From contig OZ037887.1 of NCBI GenBank assembly GCA_964035575.1, forward strand, positions 992,001 through 1,056,000: a DNA stretch of 64,000 bases, given 5' to 3'. Below, one piece after another: positions 1-11,390 of the stretch. A program made the translations under genes and the position numbers. Origin of the DNA: Rhynchopus sp. YZ270_cl-10 (Eukaryota > Euglenozoa > Diplonemea > Diplonemida > Diplonemidae). The notes under the pieces are model-generated. The model saw only the letters and a program-made list of their open reading frames with translations, ran no database searches and was not told the origin of the DNA. The number at the start of each line of letters is the position of its first letter. Positions within the stretch are counted from its first letter, which is position 1.

Positions 1-671
1 GATGGGAGGCAAAAACCGACTCCGGTGGGCACCTCTATACCTCAACGTTAACGACATTGTACTATGCAAAAGGGATTGCTGCCGCTTCGTTGTCTGCGAA
101 GGCAGAGAAGAGCGAAAAGCTGGGAGAGGCCAGAGAATTTCAGAAGAAATTCAAAGAAATGCACGCGTACATGAGGGAAAAGACACCGGATCGGATGGTC
201 ATGAACAATCGGGTTGTTGTCATTTTGGATGTCGCCGACTCCATATTAGAAGGCGAACTGCGCTTCCGTGAGGGTGACGTGGAAGGAGGCCTTGAGCATT
301 TGAAAAACGCAGCTCGCCTTGACGATGGAGGCATCAACGCAGACAAGGAGCTCGTCTACGATGAACCTTGGGGCTGGATGATGCCCGCACGCCACCCCCT
401 CGGGGCGCTTTCGCTCGAAGCAGGCCATCTCGACACAGCAGAAACAGCATACCTCCAGGACCTAGGAATGCCCACAAAGCAGAACCCTGACAACGTGGCC
501 CTAGCGTACCGTACGTACCCAAAAAATGTGTGGTCGCTAGTAGGTCTCGCGCAGGTGTACGCAAAGCAAGGCAAGCCTGTAGACCCTAAGCTTGCAGAAG
601 AGATTGAAAAGGCCAAGCAAGGGACCGATGTAAACATCTTCGCCTCCTGTCTGTGTCAGAATTCTTGTTAA
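1..671 (+). CDS. TPR-repeat protein, C-terminal part (5' end outside window)
   Basis: The frame is open from the window edge (codons from base 3) to the stop at 669-671, about 222 residues. The later part has the layout of bacterial and eukaryotic tetratricopeptide-repeat proteins of unknown function: a helix pair followed by DEPWGWMMPARHPLGA, LEAGHLDTAETAYLQDLG and YPKNVWSLVGLAQVYAKQGK, which form the last TPR hairpins. The end, TDVNIFASCLCQ, resembles the short Cys-ending tail of that family. No ATG is visible before base 57 in frame, so the N-terminus and probably upstream exons are missing. TPR arrays bind other proteins; the partner cannot be inferred. Family assignment is from motif memory, not a search. 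Confidence 0.75.
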   Translation, partial: WEAKTDSGGHLYTSTLTTLYYAKGIAAASLSAKAEKSEKLGEAREFQKKFKEMHAYMREKTPDRMVMNNRVVVILDVADSILEGELRFREGDVEGGLEHLKNAARLDDGGINADKELVYDEPWGWMMPARHPLGALSLEAGHLDTAETAYLQDLGMPTKQNPDNVALAYRTYPKNVWSLVGLAQVYAKQGKPVDPKLAEEIEKAKQGTDVNIFASCLCQNSC

Positions 672-1550
672 AAATATTTTTCCAAAAGGTAGGGTGTGGC
701 GGAATGGGAAGGGGTGCACAAAGTACGCAAGAAGTACACAAGAAGTATACAAGAAGTGCGAATTGCACCCCTTCTCAGCGCCATAAAAAATTGACAGTGG
801 AGATTGCACAACTGTGGCAACACTACCGAGGCAACTACACTACTCCAACAATTTATCATAAAAGAAAGAAAGAACCCACTCCACGCAAAAGGAGATTACC
901 AAAGTAAAATCCAGCGGGGGGGAGGAGAAGTAACGGTAATAGCTCGCAGCGGCGCAACCTATTTCTTCAAGGTGGACGAATCACTGCAAGGATTGAAGAT
1001 TAGGTTATATCTGACAAAAATGCGCCCTTTTTTTTTGTTTACATCAACTTCACTTTTATTTTCAAGGTGACTAAAGCACAGAGAGGCTTAGGTTCATCTA
1101 TTAAACGTTTCTTTGTTTACATTGTCATTTTTGAGGGGGGGTAACCAATGTACAAAAAGGCTCCGGCCAAACATTGCAGACTATCCACGGAGGTGGGTAC
1201 TCTGTTTGACATAACAAAACAACAACAAAAACAAAACTCCCCGAATACAAACAGCGAGGGGACCGCGTGTGTGATGTAATGTGTTTTTTCCCCCTCTAGG
1301 CGGCCGTAAATATTCTGTGACGGTAAACCTTTTCCATAATAAAGTTACAGCCGAATCAATAACCTCCCCCACACCTTTTAAACAACAACGTACGTAACGT
1401 GTATGTCCCGATCCCCCTTTTGTCGCCCCTCCTCCATTTATGGCGGAATTAAATAAAAGTCCACACCCTCTTCTCCTTTCGTTGATTTTTCTCCTTTTTA
1501 CCCCCCACACACCTCCCACCCTTCAGGACCGTATTCAAAAAAACCCAACC
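672..1550 (+). other. Intergenic: repeats and leader of the GH3 gene
   Basis: No gene is seen here. Bases 793-862 hold an A-type repeat (other copies 20908-20970, 40950-41012, 56990-57046). Bases 1040-1110 hold the tail of an F-type repeat followed by a C-type hairpin repeat (CTAAAGC..GAGAGGCTTAG). Short imperfect direct repeats of AGTACACAAGA type lie at about 719-757. A pyrimidine-rich leader precedes the ATG at 1551. Confidence 0.6.
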
Positions 1551-3776
1551 ATGTTGAGCATCGTTGCAGCCTGTGCAGCGACAACATTCGCAGCACGTCC
1601 GTCGTGCACCACACCACCACTCCTTGGAACGCCGATGTGCGATGAGTCGAAGACGCATGCTGAGCGTGCACAGTGGTTGGTCTCGCAGCTCACGCTTGCT
1701 GAGAAGATCCCTCTGCTGCGGAACACTGCGTCTGCCGTGCCGCGCATGGGCATCCCGCTGTACGAATGGTGGAACGAAGCCCTGCACGGCATCGGCCAGT
1801 CGCACGGCATCCACTACGGCACCGACACCCCCTACGCCACGTCGTTCCCACAGGTCGTCACAACAGGCGCGTCGTTCAACAAATCGCTCTTCCACCAGAT
1901 CGGCAGCACCATCGGCGATGAGGGACGTGCCTTTGCCAATGCAGGCCACGCAGGGCTCACCTTCTGGGCACCTAACATCAACATCGTACGCGACCCTCGC
2001 TGGGGCCGTGGCCAGGAGACACCTGGAGAGGACCCCTACCTCACAGCGACGTACGCTGAGACCTTTGTGCCCGGTGTGCAGGGCGACGACCCGAAGTACC
2101 TGAAGGCGTCCTCATGCTGCAAGCACTACTACGCCTATGACATGGAGAAGTGGGGTGGCACGGACAGGCTCCACTTCGACGCGAACATCACACTGCAGGA
2201 CGAGGCGGACACCTACTTCCCTGCGTTCCACTCATGTGTGCGCAACGGAAAGGCCTCTGGCATGATGTGCTCCTACAACGCTGTGAACGGTGTGCCCTCC
2301 TGCGCCAACAGCCGTATCATGAACGGCTTTGCACGCTCGTCATGGGGCTTCGAAGGCTACATCACATCCGACTGTGGTGCAGTGAAGCACGTCTACGACG
2401 ACCACCACTACGCCCCACCGAACGAAGTGGTGCGCGACACACTCAGCGCCGGCATGGACAACGACTGCGGTGAGTTCCTCCAGGGCAACACAAACAACTC
2501 TGTCGTGGCAGGCGTGACAAACATGAGCACCATCGACACTGCGTTGGTGCGTCTCTTCACGCTCCACCTCCGCCTAGGGTACTACGACAAAGAAAGCGAA
2601 CAGAAGTACACCACATACACCTACAAGGAGAAGGCGAACACACCTGCCAACCAGAAGCTTGCGCTCGACGCAGCGCACCAGGGCATGGTGCTGCTGAAGA
2701 ACACTGCCTCGGCACTGCCGCTTTCCCCTGCTTCAAAGGTCGCGCTTCTTGGGCCCAACGCAAACGCCACGACCGTCATGCAGGGCAACTACTACGGGCA
2801 GGCACCGTACCTGGTGTCGCCCCTGATGGGCCTCTCATCCTATGCCACGACCACGATGCAGGCTGGGTGTGCAGACTGTGCGTGCACCTCGGACAAGGAC
2901 TTCCCTGCTGCAGTCGCTGCCGCAAAGGAAGCGGATGCTACGGTGATGGTGATGGGCATCTCTGGACATGAGGAGGGTGAAGGGCACGACCGTACCAGCA
3001 TCGCCTTCCCGCCTCTCCAGCTTGAGTTGGTCAAGCAGGTGACTGACGTGGCGAAGGGGCCTGTTGTCGTTGTTGTCATGGGTGGCGGGTCGTTGGATAT
3101 GACAGCACTCAAGGAAAACCCCAAGGTGTCGGCCATTGTCTGGGCAGGCTACCCAGGGCAGAGTGGAGGTCAGGCCATCGCAGACGTGCTGTTTGGTGCA
3201 GTGAACCCGAGCGGCCGTCTCACGCATACGCAGTACCCAGAGGAGTACATCGCCAACCTGAGCATGCTTGATATGGGCATGCGTCCCAACGCGACCAACA
3301 ACAACACAGGACGCACCTACCGTTTCTACACGGGGACTCCTGTGTACTCCTTCGGGGAGGGGCTGTCGTACACAAACTTTTCTTACGAGGTATCCCAGGG
3401 TGGTGCCCTGGCCGCATCAGCTGTGGCCGCAGAGTGCGCGAAGAACAACGCAAGAAAGGCGTACTCCGTCATGCCCGACGACAAGACACTTGCAACACTG
3501 ACCGTCACTGTGAAGAACACCGGGTCCATCAGAGGTGCGACCGTGCCTATGGTGTTCATGAAGCCACCTGCAGCAGAGGGTGCACCTATCAAGTTTTTGG
3601 TTGGGTTCGAAAGAGTAACACTAGAGCCAGGTCAGCAGACCGAAGTTGCCTTCCCACTGTACTACTCAGCGTTTTCTGTTGCGAACGCAATGGGTGAACA
3701 CGAAGTGCTGAAGGGCACGTGGAACGTCGGGGTGAACTTTGACGATGCTGCAACAAGCAGCTTCACTGTTGCATGA
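1551..3776 (+). CDS. Secreted glycoside hydrolase family 3 beta-D-xylosidase-like
   Basis: Single-exon gene, 741 aa from the ATG at 1551. The frame is open to 1440, but 1551 gives a short signal peptide (MLSIVAACAATTFA, then ARPSC), so I chose it. Residues ~20-330 form the GH3 TIM-barrel: GMPIPLYEWWNEALHG-like (here MGIPLYEWWNEALHG), FWAPNINIVRDPRWGRGQET, CCKHYYAYD and the nucleophile motif GYITSDCGAV, with Asp274. Residues ~370-600 form the second alpha/beta domain, with EEGEGHDR (about 474-481), which contains the likely acid/base Glu. The C-terminus has a fibronectin-III-like domain (VKNTGS..LVGFERVTLEPGQ). The family removes terminal xylose (or arabinose) from xylan fragments and acts outside the cell or in a digestive vacuole. 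Sub-specificity is inferred from the overall pattern of plant and fungal BXL enzymes. Confidence 0.93.
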   Translation: MLSIVAACAATTFAARPSCTTPPLLGTPMCDESKTHAERAQWLVSQLTLAEKIPLLRNTASAVPRMGIPLYEWWNEALHGIGQSHGIHYGTDTPYATSFPQVVTTGASFNKSLFHQIGSTIGDEGRAFANAGHAGLTFWAPNINIVRDPRWGRGQETPGEDPYLTATYAETFVPGVQGDDPKYLKASSCCKHYYAYDMEKWGGTDRLHFDANITLQDEADTYFPAFHSCVRNGKASGMMCSYNAVNGVPSCANSRIMNGFARSSWGFEGYITSDCGAVKHVYDDHHYAPPNEVVRDTLSAGMDNDCGEFLQGNTNNSVVAGVTNMSTIDTALVRLFTLHLRLGYYDKESEQKYTTYTYKEKANTPANQKLALDAAHQGMVLLKNTASALPLSPASKVALLGPNANATTVMQGNYYGQAPYLVSPLMGLSSYATTTMQAGCADCACTSDKDFPAAVAAAKEADATVMVMGISGHEEGEGHDRTSIAFPPLQLELVKQVTDVAKGPVVVVVMGGGSLDMTALKENPKVSAIVWAGYPGQSGGQAIADVLFGAVNPSGRLTHTQYPEEYIANLSMLDMGMRPNATNNNTGRTYRFYTGTPVYSFGEGLSYTNFSYEVSQGGALAASAVAAECAKNNARKAYSVMPDDKTLATLTVTVKNTGSIRGATVPMVFMKPPAAEGAPIKFLVGFERVTLEPGQQTEVAFPLYYSAFSVANAMGEHEVLKGTWNVGVNFDDAATSSFTVA

Positions 3777-4722
3777 GTTGTGGGTTGTGTTCAGGTGGAT
3801 GGCTAGTGTAAACGAAAGATAATTCTGTTTGAAAACAATGTCCGTTACGTTACGCCTTTTTTATGAAGATGACTCAGCACGGCTTAGGGTCATATTAGAA
3901 ACGTTTCTTTATCTCGGGGTTCCCTTTGTTTTGAAGGTTTGTGAGATTCATTTTTCTAGTGTTTTGTTTTGTTTTAAATCCCAATCGCAGCTTCGCTGTC
4001 TTTGCAATAAATAGTCTTTCCTATGCGAACAGTGAAATTCTTTTGGGTAAAAATATGTTTCTTGTGTTGTGCAGAAAGTATACGAATTATTGTTTGGGTG
4101 TCTAATCCACGCCTGCCTCAGTAACCGAGACTGCCGTAAAAAGAGGAGGGAGTAGCCCTCTTCAGGTCTTTTTTTGTGTGTTTTGGGGTTCAAATACTTC
4201 TGTGTTCGGGTGTGCAAGAGTTCTCTTGCCACCCTCCTGTTGTGAAGCATGTTCAACTATCTTTTCAATCTTTCAATTTATTTGCATTTTTGCATTACAG
4301 CAATTGCTGTTGCACCCCCCCAAATATTCCCTTTTAAACCCCCTTTTCCCCTACTGTGCTTGCGCAATACCTCTCGTACTATGTTTGTTTTATACCCCCT
4401 ACAAGCCTTCCTTTTGTAGGTGTCTGGGGCTTTTTCTGGTCGGTTTTTGTTTTCAATGTTCCTGTGGCTTCTATCCTGTGATAGTAGTCCAAAACATTGT
4501 CTTTTTATTCAATTTTCGTGTTTTGAACGTTGTACTTTCTTTGATTGTAAAGTATGAAACGTTTTCCGTCCTCGTCGAGAGAAAGGCTAGGACCAAATAT
4601 GGATTGGATCAAAAAAAGCACAGCTCCCTGTCTCATGACCCGCTCATTGTCAACCCACTCATTCTCCTACCCCCCTTTCTGTTCTCCTATCTCTTTCTGT
4701 CTATCCAGGGGTCTGCCAAACA
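3777..4722 (+). other. Intergenic: one hairpin repeat, otherwise unremarkable
   Basis: A degenerate C-type hairpin repeat lies at 3869-3905, 92 bases after the GH3 stop. The rest is T-rich and pyrimidine-rich DNA leading to the ATG at 4723. I see no coding sequence or RNA gene. Confidence 0.6.
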
Positions 4723-7122
4723 ATGGCAAACATGATACAGCAGGCGTTGATGGAGCAGATCTTGAACTCTGCAGCAGCAAAACAACCGGGGACACCACAG
4801 GCGATGCCGGCATATGCTCAGGTGCAGGCACAGATGCAGCAGGCGCAGGCGCAGAATGGGCAAGAAGTGCCCGCACAGCTGTCGTCGATGCGTCTGACAG
4901 ACGTGCGGTCCATGGACGACGCACGCAAGCTTGCGAAGCAGATCGTGCAGGCAAACGGTGTCGACCTCTCGTCCTTCACCGCAGACAACCAGCAGCTCCG
5001 CCACGTGCTTGAGGAGCTGCGCGCGGCAAGCAACCCCAACTCGCAGGCGGTTCCGCAGCAACAGCAACAGCAGCAGCAGCAGTCCACACCACTTCTCGAC
5101 CTTACGGGGGTGGGTGGTGCAGGTGCAGGCACGAAGACGCCCGCCAACACATACTCGCACTTCCCTGTGGGTGCCCATGCAGTGCCCCCAGAGACCCCAC
5201 TCGGCTTGCAAGGGGTTCTGGCAGGGGATGTGCCGCTGCCCTTCGAAGACTCGCTTCCCGAGGTATTGTTTTCATTATGCTTTTATCTACACCTCTCCTT
5301 CCCCCTACAGACACAGAGCCTGCTGAACGCTCTGCAGGACGGTCAAAAGGCTGCACAGACGCAGGACTTCTCAGGCCTCCTCACCGCCGTGCAGAGCGCA
5401 GTCAAGGAGAAGGGTGAGTCCAACCCGACCAACCCGACCAACCCAGTCAACATCACCTCGAACCCCGCAAACATAAACCCCAACCCCACCCAGCAGCCGC
5501 AGAACAGCGCACCACCCGCAATGGGCAGCTCTTATCCCACCTACGCTGCGCAGACGGCAGCACCGCAGCCCACACCTACCCTTGGCACACCACGGGTTGG
5601 CGTGCCCACCAGCCCGCTGCCGCCCCCACCGCGGAGTGAGGCTGGGGGACAGACTGATGTGCTGCAGTCGCAACTGCAGCAGCAGCATCAGCAGCTGTCG
5701 TTGTTGTCGCAGCTGCAGCAGCAGCTTATGGCACAGCAGGTGAAGGCGGCACCGGGGGCTGGGTATCTGCCGATCACATCGGACCCTCACGTGTCGCCGG
5801 CACGTCTGCAGGGTGCAGCGAACCCTGTTGCTGCGGATGTGTTCAGGCATGGTGCAGAGATGCACAACGCAGCGCTTGCTGCTGAGGCGGACAGGGCGTG
5901 GCGGGAGCGTACTGCCGTGCCCAAGGTGCCGGTCCCGTCGCCGCTTGCGGTGGGAGGAGCGTTCTCGCCGTTGGCATCGCGTCCGATGTGGGGTGCGGAG
6001 GTGCCAGCGTTCAGCTCGCCAGCGCCGCCGCAGCCGGTGATGCCGCTGGGTGGTGTGGGTGTGGGTGGTGTAGGTGGTCCCTTAGGTGCAGGTGCGGCTG
6101 TGGACCTGAACCACTACCAAAGCCTCGGAGCATCAACGCTCCTCTCGGAAAGCCCGGAAGAGCTGGAGGCTCGCGAGCAGGCGCATCGCATTATGGTGGA
6201 CTTTATCGCACAAAAGAACCTGACGAATCTGTTGACAGAGAAGTTGGCGGAGAAGGTATGTGGGGTTTTGGGGCAAACGCTGGCCTGCGAATCAAACGAT
6301 CAGAAGCTTTTTCTTGGGCGTTTTCTGTAATGGTGAAGTGGCTTGCACCACACCAACAATAGTATAGAACACACCACATCCAGACCAACGAAGCTGACGG
6401 CCTGCGCGCACGCCTCGCAACCGGGGAAGGCAAAGACTCATTCCACCAGATGACCGAGACGCTCTCCACATACGAGAAGGAGCTGAGCTCCGAGCGCACC
6501 CGCACGCTGACCCTTGAGCACGAGATCCACAAACTGCGCGCACAGTTCGAGGAGGGCGGCCTGCCACTGCCCAAGGCCAAGACTGAATACGAGTTTGAGA
6601 TCGGCAACCTCAAGCGGTATGGAACATCATGCTCATCACACATCATCCTGCCGAACACACACAGACAACCCCTTTTGGGGGTCATATTCTACTCAAGAAT
6701 TACCCCTATTAGTTATCAAACACACAGAGCCCGGTCGTTTCCCCCCTCACTGAATGGGTTTTTCAATACCAAAACAACACAGGAAAATCGAGATGCAGGA
6801 CCAAATGATTCAAGAAATCCAGCGTGCCAGCGACAAGGAGCGCAACGACCTTGCAATGGAAACTGAAGGCAGGCTTCAGCTTGCGGCAAACCACTCTAAC
6901 GACGCACTCATGCGCGAGATCGACATGCTCAAGGCAAAGCTGCGCGACAAGCGCAACGTCAACCAAGAGCTGCAGGACATGCTCAAACTCCACCTTCGCT
7001 ACAACTCGGAGATCCGTGCAAAGTCCCTGCTCCACCAGCCCCAGTGGGTCCACCCCTTGCTCAAAGAACCCCAACCCTCTGTGCAGGAGTTCAGCAACCC
7101 CACTGAGCGTGTGGAGCTTTAA
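4723..7122 (+). CDS. Q/P-rich protein with C-terminal coiled coil, function unknown (4 exons)
   Basis: Inferred exons 4723-5262, 5311-6255, 6384-6616, 6783-7122; 685 aa. Donors are GTATTG, GTATGT and GTATGG; acceptors are CTACAG, TCCAG and ACACAG, and reading phases join exactly. The first intron is only 48 bases and in frame, so unspliced DNA reads through it as hydrophobic sequence (VLFSLCFYLHL). N-terminal ~180 residues: amphipathic, Q-rich, with a CAG/CAA-coded glutamine run. The middle is low-complexity N/P/T, then Pro- and Gly-rich. Residues ~440-685 are charged and heptad-like (YEKELSSERTRTLTLEHEIH, MLKAKLRDKRNVNQELQDML), i.e. coiled coil. The layout suits a scaffold or cytoskeletal/centrosomal protein, but I recognise no family and assign no function. 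Confidence 0.8.
5263..5310 (+). other. 48-nt in-frame intron
   Basis: It starts GTATTG and ends CCCCCTACAG, has a pyrimidine-rich 3' half, and divides exactly into 16 codons without a stop. The encoded stretch is unlike the surrounding polar, low-complexity protein and matches the splice-site style of the other introns, so I treat it as spliced out. An automatic gene finder would probably keep it as coding. Confidence 0.75.
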
Positions 7123-7717
7123 GATCACACCAAAAAGGTTCTTATTTGTGTCAGCTCTGCCACTACCCACTTCGAGGGGGGCAATTTGTCGATATTCTGT
7201 AAAACAAAAAAGGAAAAAAAAAATAAAAATTCCCGTTGTCAATTTTCGGGTGCGAGACAAAAAAAAATAGTTGGGTAAGGCGGAGATGGAGGTTCATGTG
7301 TTGTTCTCGCTCCCCTTGTCGTTTTTTTTTTTTTCTGAAGTGGGCTAAGCATGAGAGTCGTAGGTTCATCTAATAAACCTTTTTTTTTTTTTTGTCTTGT
7401 TCCACCCACCCAAAACTGTTCCCCCGCCCCCTCCCCTTCTTCTCTTCATTGTATTCCCACATTTAGATTTGTTGTTAGTGATTATTTGTCTTTTTTTTTT
7501 TTTGTTTTCACTCCGGCAAAAAAAAAAAAAGAAAGCCACATTCCCTAACAACTTCCCATTCCCATGCTTTATTTGAACAATAAAACAACTGGACCGTTTT
7601 TTTTTTCTCCAGATGTAAACGAAATGAATGTAGGACTGCATGGTTGGTGTACCGGGGGTGGACCCTAAGGTACACTGTTCACGAGCAGGCTGTTGTATTT
7701 CAAGTATTTTTTTTTTA
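7123..7717 (+). repeat. Intergenic with C-type and E-type stem-loop repeats
   Basis: A C-type repeat at 7338-7385 (GGCTAAGCATGAGAGTCGTAGG, stem partly decayed) follows the coiled-coil gene. Long T and A runs follow. An E-type repeat at 7610-7705 carries the GTAGGACTGCATGG 5' module and the ACTGTTCACGAG 3' module. The transposon at 7718 begins directly behind it. Confidence 0.65.
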
Positions 7718-8655
7718 GGGTAGATAAACAAATTTATTTGTTTCTTGTCCACCGTACGTACAGAATCTCGAGATTCCCAGAAAAAAATGTTTGTTTTTAA
7801 AAATGTTTATTGTGACCTGAGCGGTACTTTAGAGTGTTTTTAGACACACTTGTGACCCCACCGAGGAAAGCAATCGGCTCGCGCAATCAAAAGAAAGCAG
7901 AGAAAAGGGAAAAAATAAAAAGGAAAAAAGTTGGGTACCGTGCGCCTGCGGCGCTACCTGTTCCCAGTCAACAACACAATTTCATCTGAAGTTGGGTTTG
8001 CAGACCTGAAAATGACCCTTGCTTACGAGTATGGGTTCATACTTTGTGAAAATTTAAGTCACTAAAATTTTGCCCATTTTTCCGTATATCCCCCACCACA
8101 GCCCGGGATTGGCTCGGAAATGCCACAAAACACTGTTATTTCCACCCCTTGATGCACAACTGTTTGAGATGTGTTTTTTTTTGGTCCCGAAACACGATTT
8201 TTCAGACTTTCCAAAAGTGGGCACGAAGCCTGCTCCGTAACATTCAGGGCTAAGTGTGAGCTTCCTTCTTGTCAGTGAAGGGATGACCTTCGGGACTTAG
8301 CGAGGCCAGAAACATCCTCGGAAATGCTGAGCTGAGCGTGCAGAAGAATCTGCCACGGAAGCATGCAAGGCGCTATCCGCGCAAAATGTGGAAGCGTTCT
8401 GGGAGCAGTGGCGAACCCGCTAAACGTACAAGAACATTATAAAAAACTGAGAACTAACATCGCCGTATCCCCAATGACACCTACCATCAACGAGGCATGT
8501 GAAATCAATGTAGTTGTCTCCCTTCTGCTTGCCCCGCTCCCATGGTAGCAATTTTTTTTCCAACTTTTTTTTCCCAACTAATATTTTTTTCCGTACGTAC
8601 GTACAGAATTTCAAAACGTCTCGGACAAGAAACAATTAAATTTATTTATCTACCC
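7718..8655. mobile_element. Non-autonomous TIR transposon, PIF/Harbinger-like (TTA duplication)
   Basis: The 938-bp element has terminal inverted repeats of about 33 bp: GGGTAGATAAACAAATTTAT at the left end, and the right end reads ATAAATTTAATTG.. inverted to ..TTTATTTATCTACCC. It is flanked by TTA on both sides (7715-7717 and 8656-8658). A TTA/TAA 3-bp duplication with G-rich TIR ends is the hallmark of PIF/Harbinger elements (family knowledge). Sub-terminal CCGTACGTAC motifs are also inverted (7752 region and 8588 region). No transposase frame is seen, so it would need a transposase supplied in trans. Confidence 0.8.
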
Positions 8656-9071
8656 TTATGTATTTTCGTGTCTGGCACTCTGCGTCCGACGCGTTTGCAC
8701 TTTCTATTTTACCTTTTTTAAAAAGATGTGTCTGTCTAGAAGCAGAATTATCTTTTAAATTTCTTTATTCATTTCGCAGTTCACGAAGAAAAAAAAAAAA
8801 CAGGTAGCTTTGAGAAGAAGCACGTCATTAGGTTCAAACATTCAAACATTCTTCTTTTTCGGAATCTACAAAAAACAATCCCTCAAAGGGAGCCCAGAGG
8901 CTCCCCCATTTTTTTCTCTTCTCTTTGTGTTCCATTTTTTATTTTTTATTTTATAGATCCCCTCAAAGGGCCCCCTGGACATATAACTTCATGACACTCT
9001 CTTTTCTTTCCTTCCTTCTCCTCTCCCTCTCCCTCCCCCTTCCCCCACCATTACCCAGAAAAAAAAACACA

Positions 9072-10071
9072 ATGACACACAACCACAAAAGACAAGAATG
9101 GTGGAAAGAAGGAGCCATCAGTCTTGCCACCGGAACTTTATATGGGGTAAGCAACACGCTTACGGGTCACCCTTTGGATACTGTGAAGAGTAAAATGCAG
9201 GCACAGAGTGGGTTTTTGAATGATCGAGGGATGGTTACAACTATCAAGCACATTTTCCGCGACGAAGGACTACGGGGGTTTTATCGTGGCGTCATCCCAC
9301 CCGCTTGGGGCAGCATGGTATACCGGAGCGCACAGTTCGCAGCCTTTGAGAGCGTATACACAAAGCTGGACAAGGAGGAGTGGCGGAACACCATCCCCTT
9401 ATCGGGGGGCATTCAGTACCGTACGCTGGCGGCAGCGTTTGTCGGTGGATCTTCGCGTGCGGTGTTGGAATCGCCTATTGAATACGCAAAGGTTCGTAGA
9501 CAAACCGGACAGTCCTGGAAGATGTCAGGGATATATGACGGCTTCTATCTGCAGTGGGGAAGAACGTGCCCCATGATGACCATCTACTTCCTCAACATCG
9601 ACACCCTGCGGCGGAAGACCTCCCTCTTCGACTCCTTCTGGGGGCAGTTTCTCGCGTCGGGAGGTTCCGCGGGGTTTGGCTTCCTCTGTGTGTGGCCATT
9701 AGAAACTCTTAAGAACCAGGTCCAAGCGAACACACGGATAGGTATGAAAAGAGGTTTTTTTTTTTGGGGGGGGGGGTAAATTTGAAGAAGGTTGGAGAAG
9801 ATTTTGCCGAAAAAGAATGTTGGTGCTTTCGGAAGTCGGTCAAAAGGGTGTTCGCTTCAGAAATAATTCAAAAAAAAAAAAAAATGCACTCCACACAGAG
9901 GGAATTGAGAAGCCGACGATCCGGCAGCGTGTTGCCAGCATGGGTGGCTTTACTGGGTTGTACCGTGGTATCACCCCGGGGTTGCTGAGCATTTTCATGC
10001 GCAACGGGGTTGCTATGGTGGTGATGCAGAAGGCGCAGAGCAAGCTGGTGGAGTGGGGTCTGCGGGAGTAG
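9072..10071 (+). CDS. Mitochondrial carrier (SLC25) family protein, 2 exons
   Basis: Inferred exons 9072-9741 and 9899-10071; 280 aa. The donor GTATGA and acceptor ACACAG rebuild a GAG codon across the join. The frame is open to 8925, but the ATG at 9072 follows an A-rich leader and gives the usual short carrier N-terminus. Three signature motifs mark the three repeats: P34-LD36-TVK39, P135-IE137-YAK140 and P209-LE211-TLK214, each followed by a matrix helix and a GFYRG-type motif (GLRGFYRGVIPPA, GLYRGITPGLL). Six transmembrane helices are expected in the inner mitochondrial (or related-organelle) membrane. Substrate is not assignable; two of the three motifs have Glu instead of Asp, as in some amino-acid/carnitine-type carriers (weak). 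Confidence 0.92.
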
Positions 10072-11390
10072 ATCTCTGGGGCTGAATGGGATTGGGAGAG
10101 AGAAGGGGCACGCTGTTGTCGCAACAGACACTGTGGTGCATTGTGTAGCGCATGTCCCGTCTTGAAGCTTGAAGGGTAGTTTGGTGCGAAAGAGAAAAAA
10201 AAATCCCGGGTGTTTTATGATATCAGGGGGTTGTGTTTGACTTTTGTGTGTTTTTTTGCTATCAATTTAGAATTTGACTGTTCTGAAATGCGAGTGTATT
10301 TTTTTTCATCGTATCGCAGTCAGGGGTGGGGTGGGGGGTGGGCAACATCGTGCAGACATGACCTGCGTCCCTGAGTTAGTCATATGCACAGTTGAAAAAT
10401 CAAAACTTTAGTTTCTTCTTTCTGTTTTGTTTGTTTGTGTGTTTGGGGGGTTTTTTTTTGTTCTTACAGTTCGGGCAAGTCATTAGGTTTCCTTTTTACA
10501 TCTACTGTTGTAGGCCGCAGGGTATCATAACAATTACCATTTGTTCCACCCCCGTGTCTCGGTAACGCACCAAGGTACACAGTCACAAGAAGGCTTTTGT
10601 ATTTCAAGTCAAACCTTTGTTGTTTTGTCTTCTCAGTGCCTCCTCTCCTGTGCGCTATCAAACTTCATCCTTTTTTTATTTTTTCACGTTTTTCTATTTC
10701 ATATTCAGGACCTGTCCATTTGTAGATTCGACTTGCAATATGATTTTTTTATGAAAAAATTGATCACGTGCATTTCCACACCCTTTTTTTTATCCAGTGA
10801 CACGTTCACTCCACATTACAGAAGAGACACCTCCCCAATCCCACCCCCCACTGTTTTCCTTAAGTTAGTTTGATGATTGGAAAGCAAAGAGGCTTAGACT
10901 TCTTGCAATGTGATTTGCGACGTTCTTTTGCACATTTTTCCGGTACCAATTTTCACTGCATCGAAACCCACCACATATCTTCCTCCCCATATCTCCCCTT
11001 CCTCCTTCTCCTTCTGGACCAACGTATTATTGCTGGAAAAATGGGGGAATTTTTCATAGATGTAAAATGAAATGGATGTAGGACTGCATGGCTGGGTGTC
11101 CACCCCGGTACAGCCGGTCATTGGACCAAGGCACACTGTTCAGCGAGAGGGCTTTTGTATTTCACGTAAACTTTCATTTTGGGGGTTCCTTCTATTTAAC
11201 ACACCCGTGATGTAGGGGTGTTTCCCCTACCCCCCCCCACGCCCCTCCCACAACCACACCCCCAACAGTATCCTCATTTACAAAACACACAACCCCACAC
11301 ACACACACCCTACTCCTCCTCTTCTTCTTCCCGCACTCTTTCTCACCCCCTTTTTTTTCTTTTTTTTCGTTTCTCTTAACCTACCTTAGT
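10072..11390 (+). repeat. Intergenic with two E-type repeats
   Basis: E-type stem-loop repeats lie at about 10490-10612 and 11058-11175. Both carry the 5' GTAGG.. module, the GGTCATGCACCA-like middle and the CTTTTGTATTTCA 3' end. A fragment of a C-type repeat (AAGAGGCTTAGACTTC) lies at 10888-10905. The rest is T-rich, with short G runs near 10325-10345 and C runs near 11230. Confidence 0.6.
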
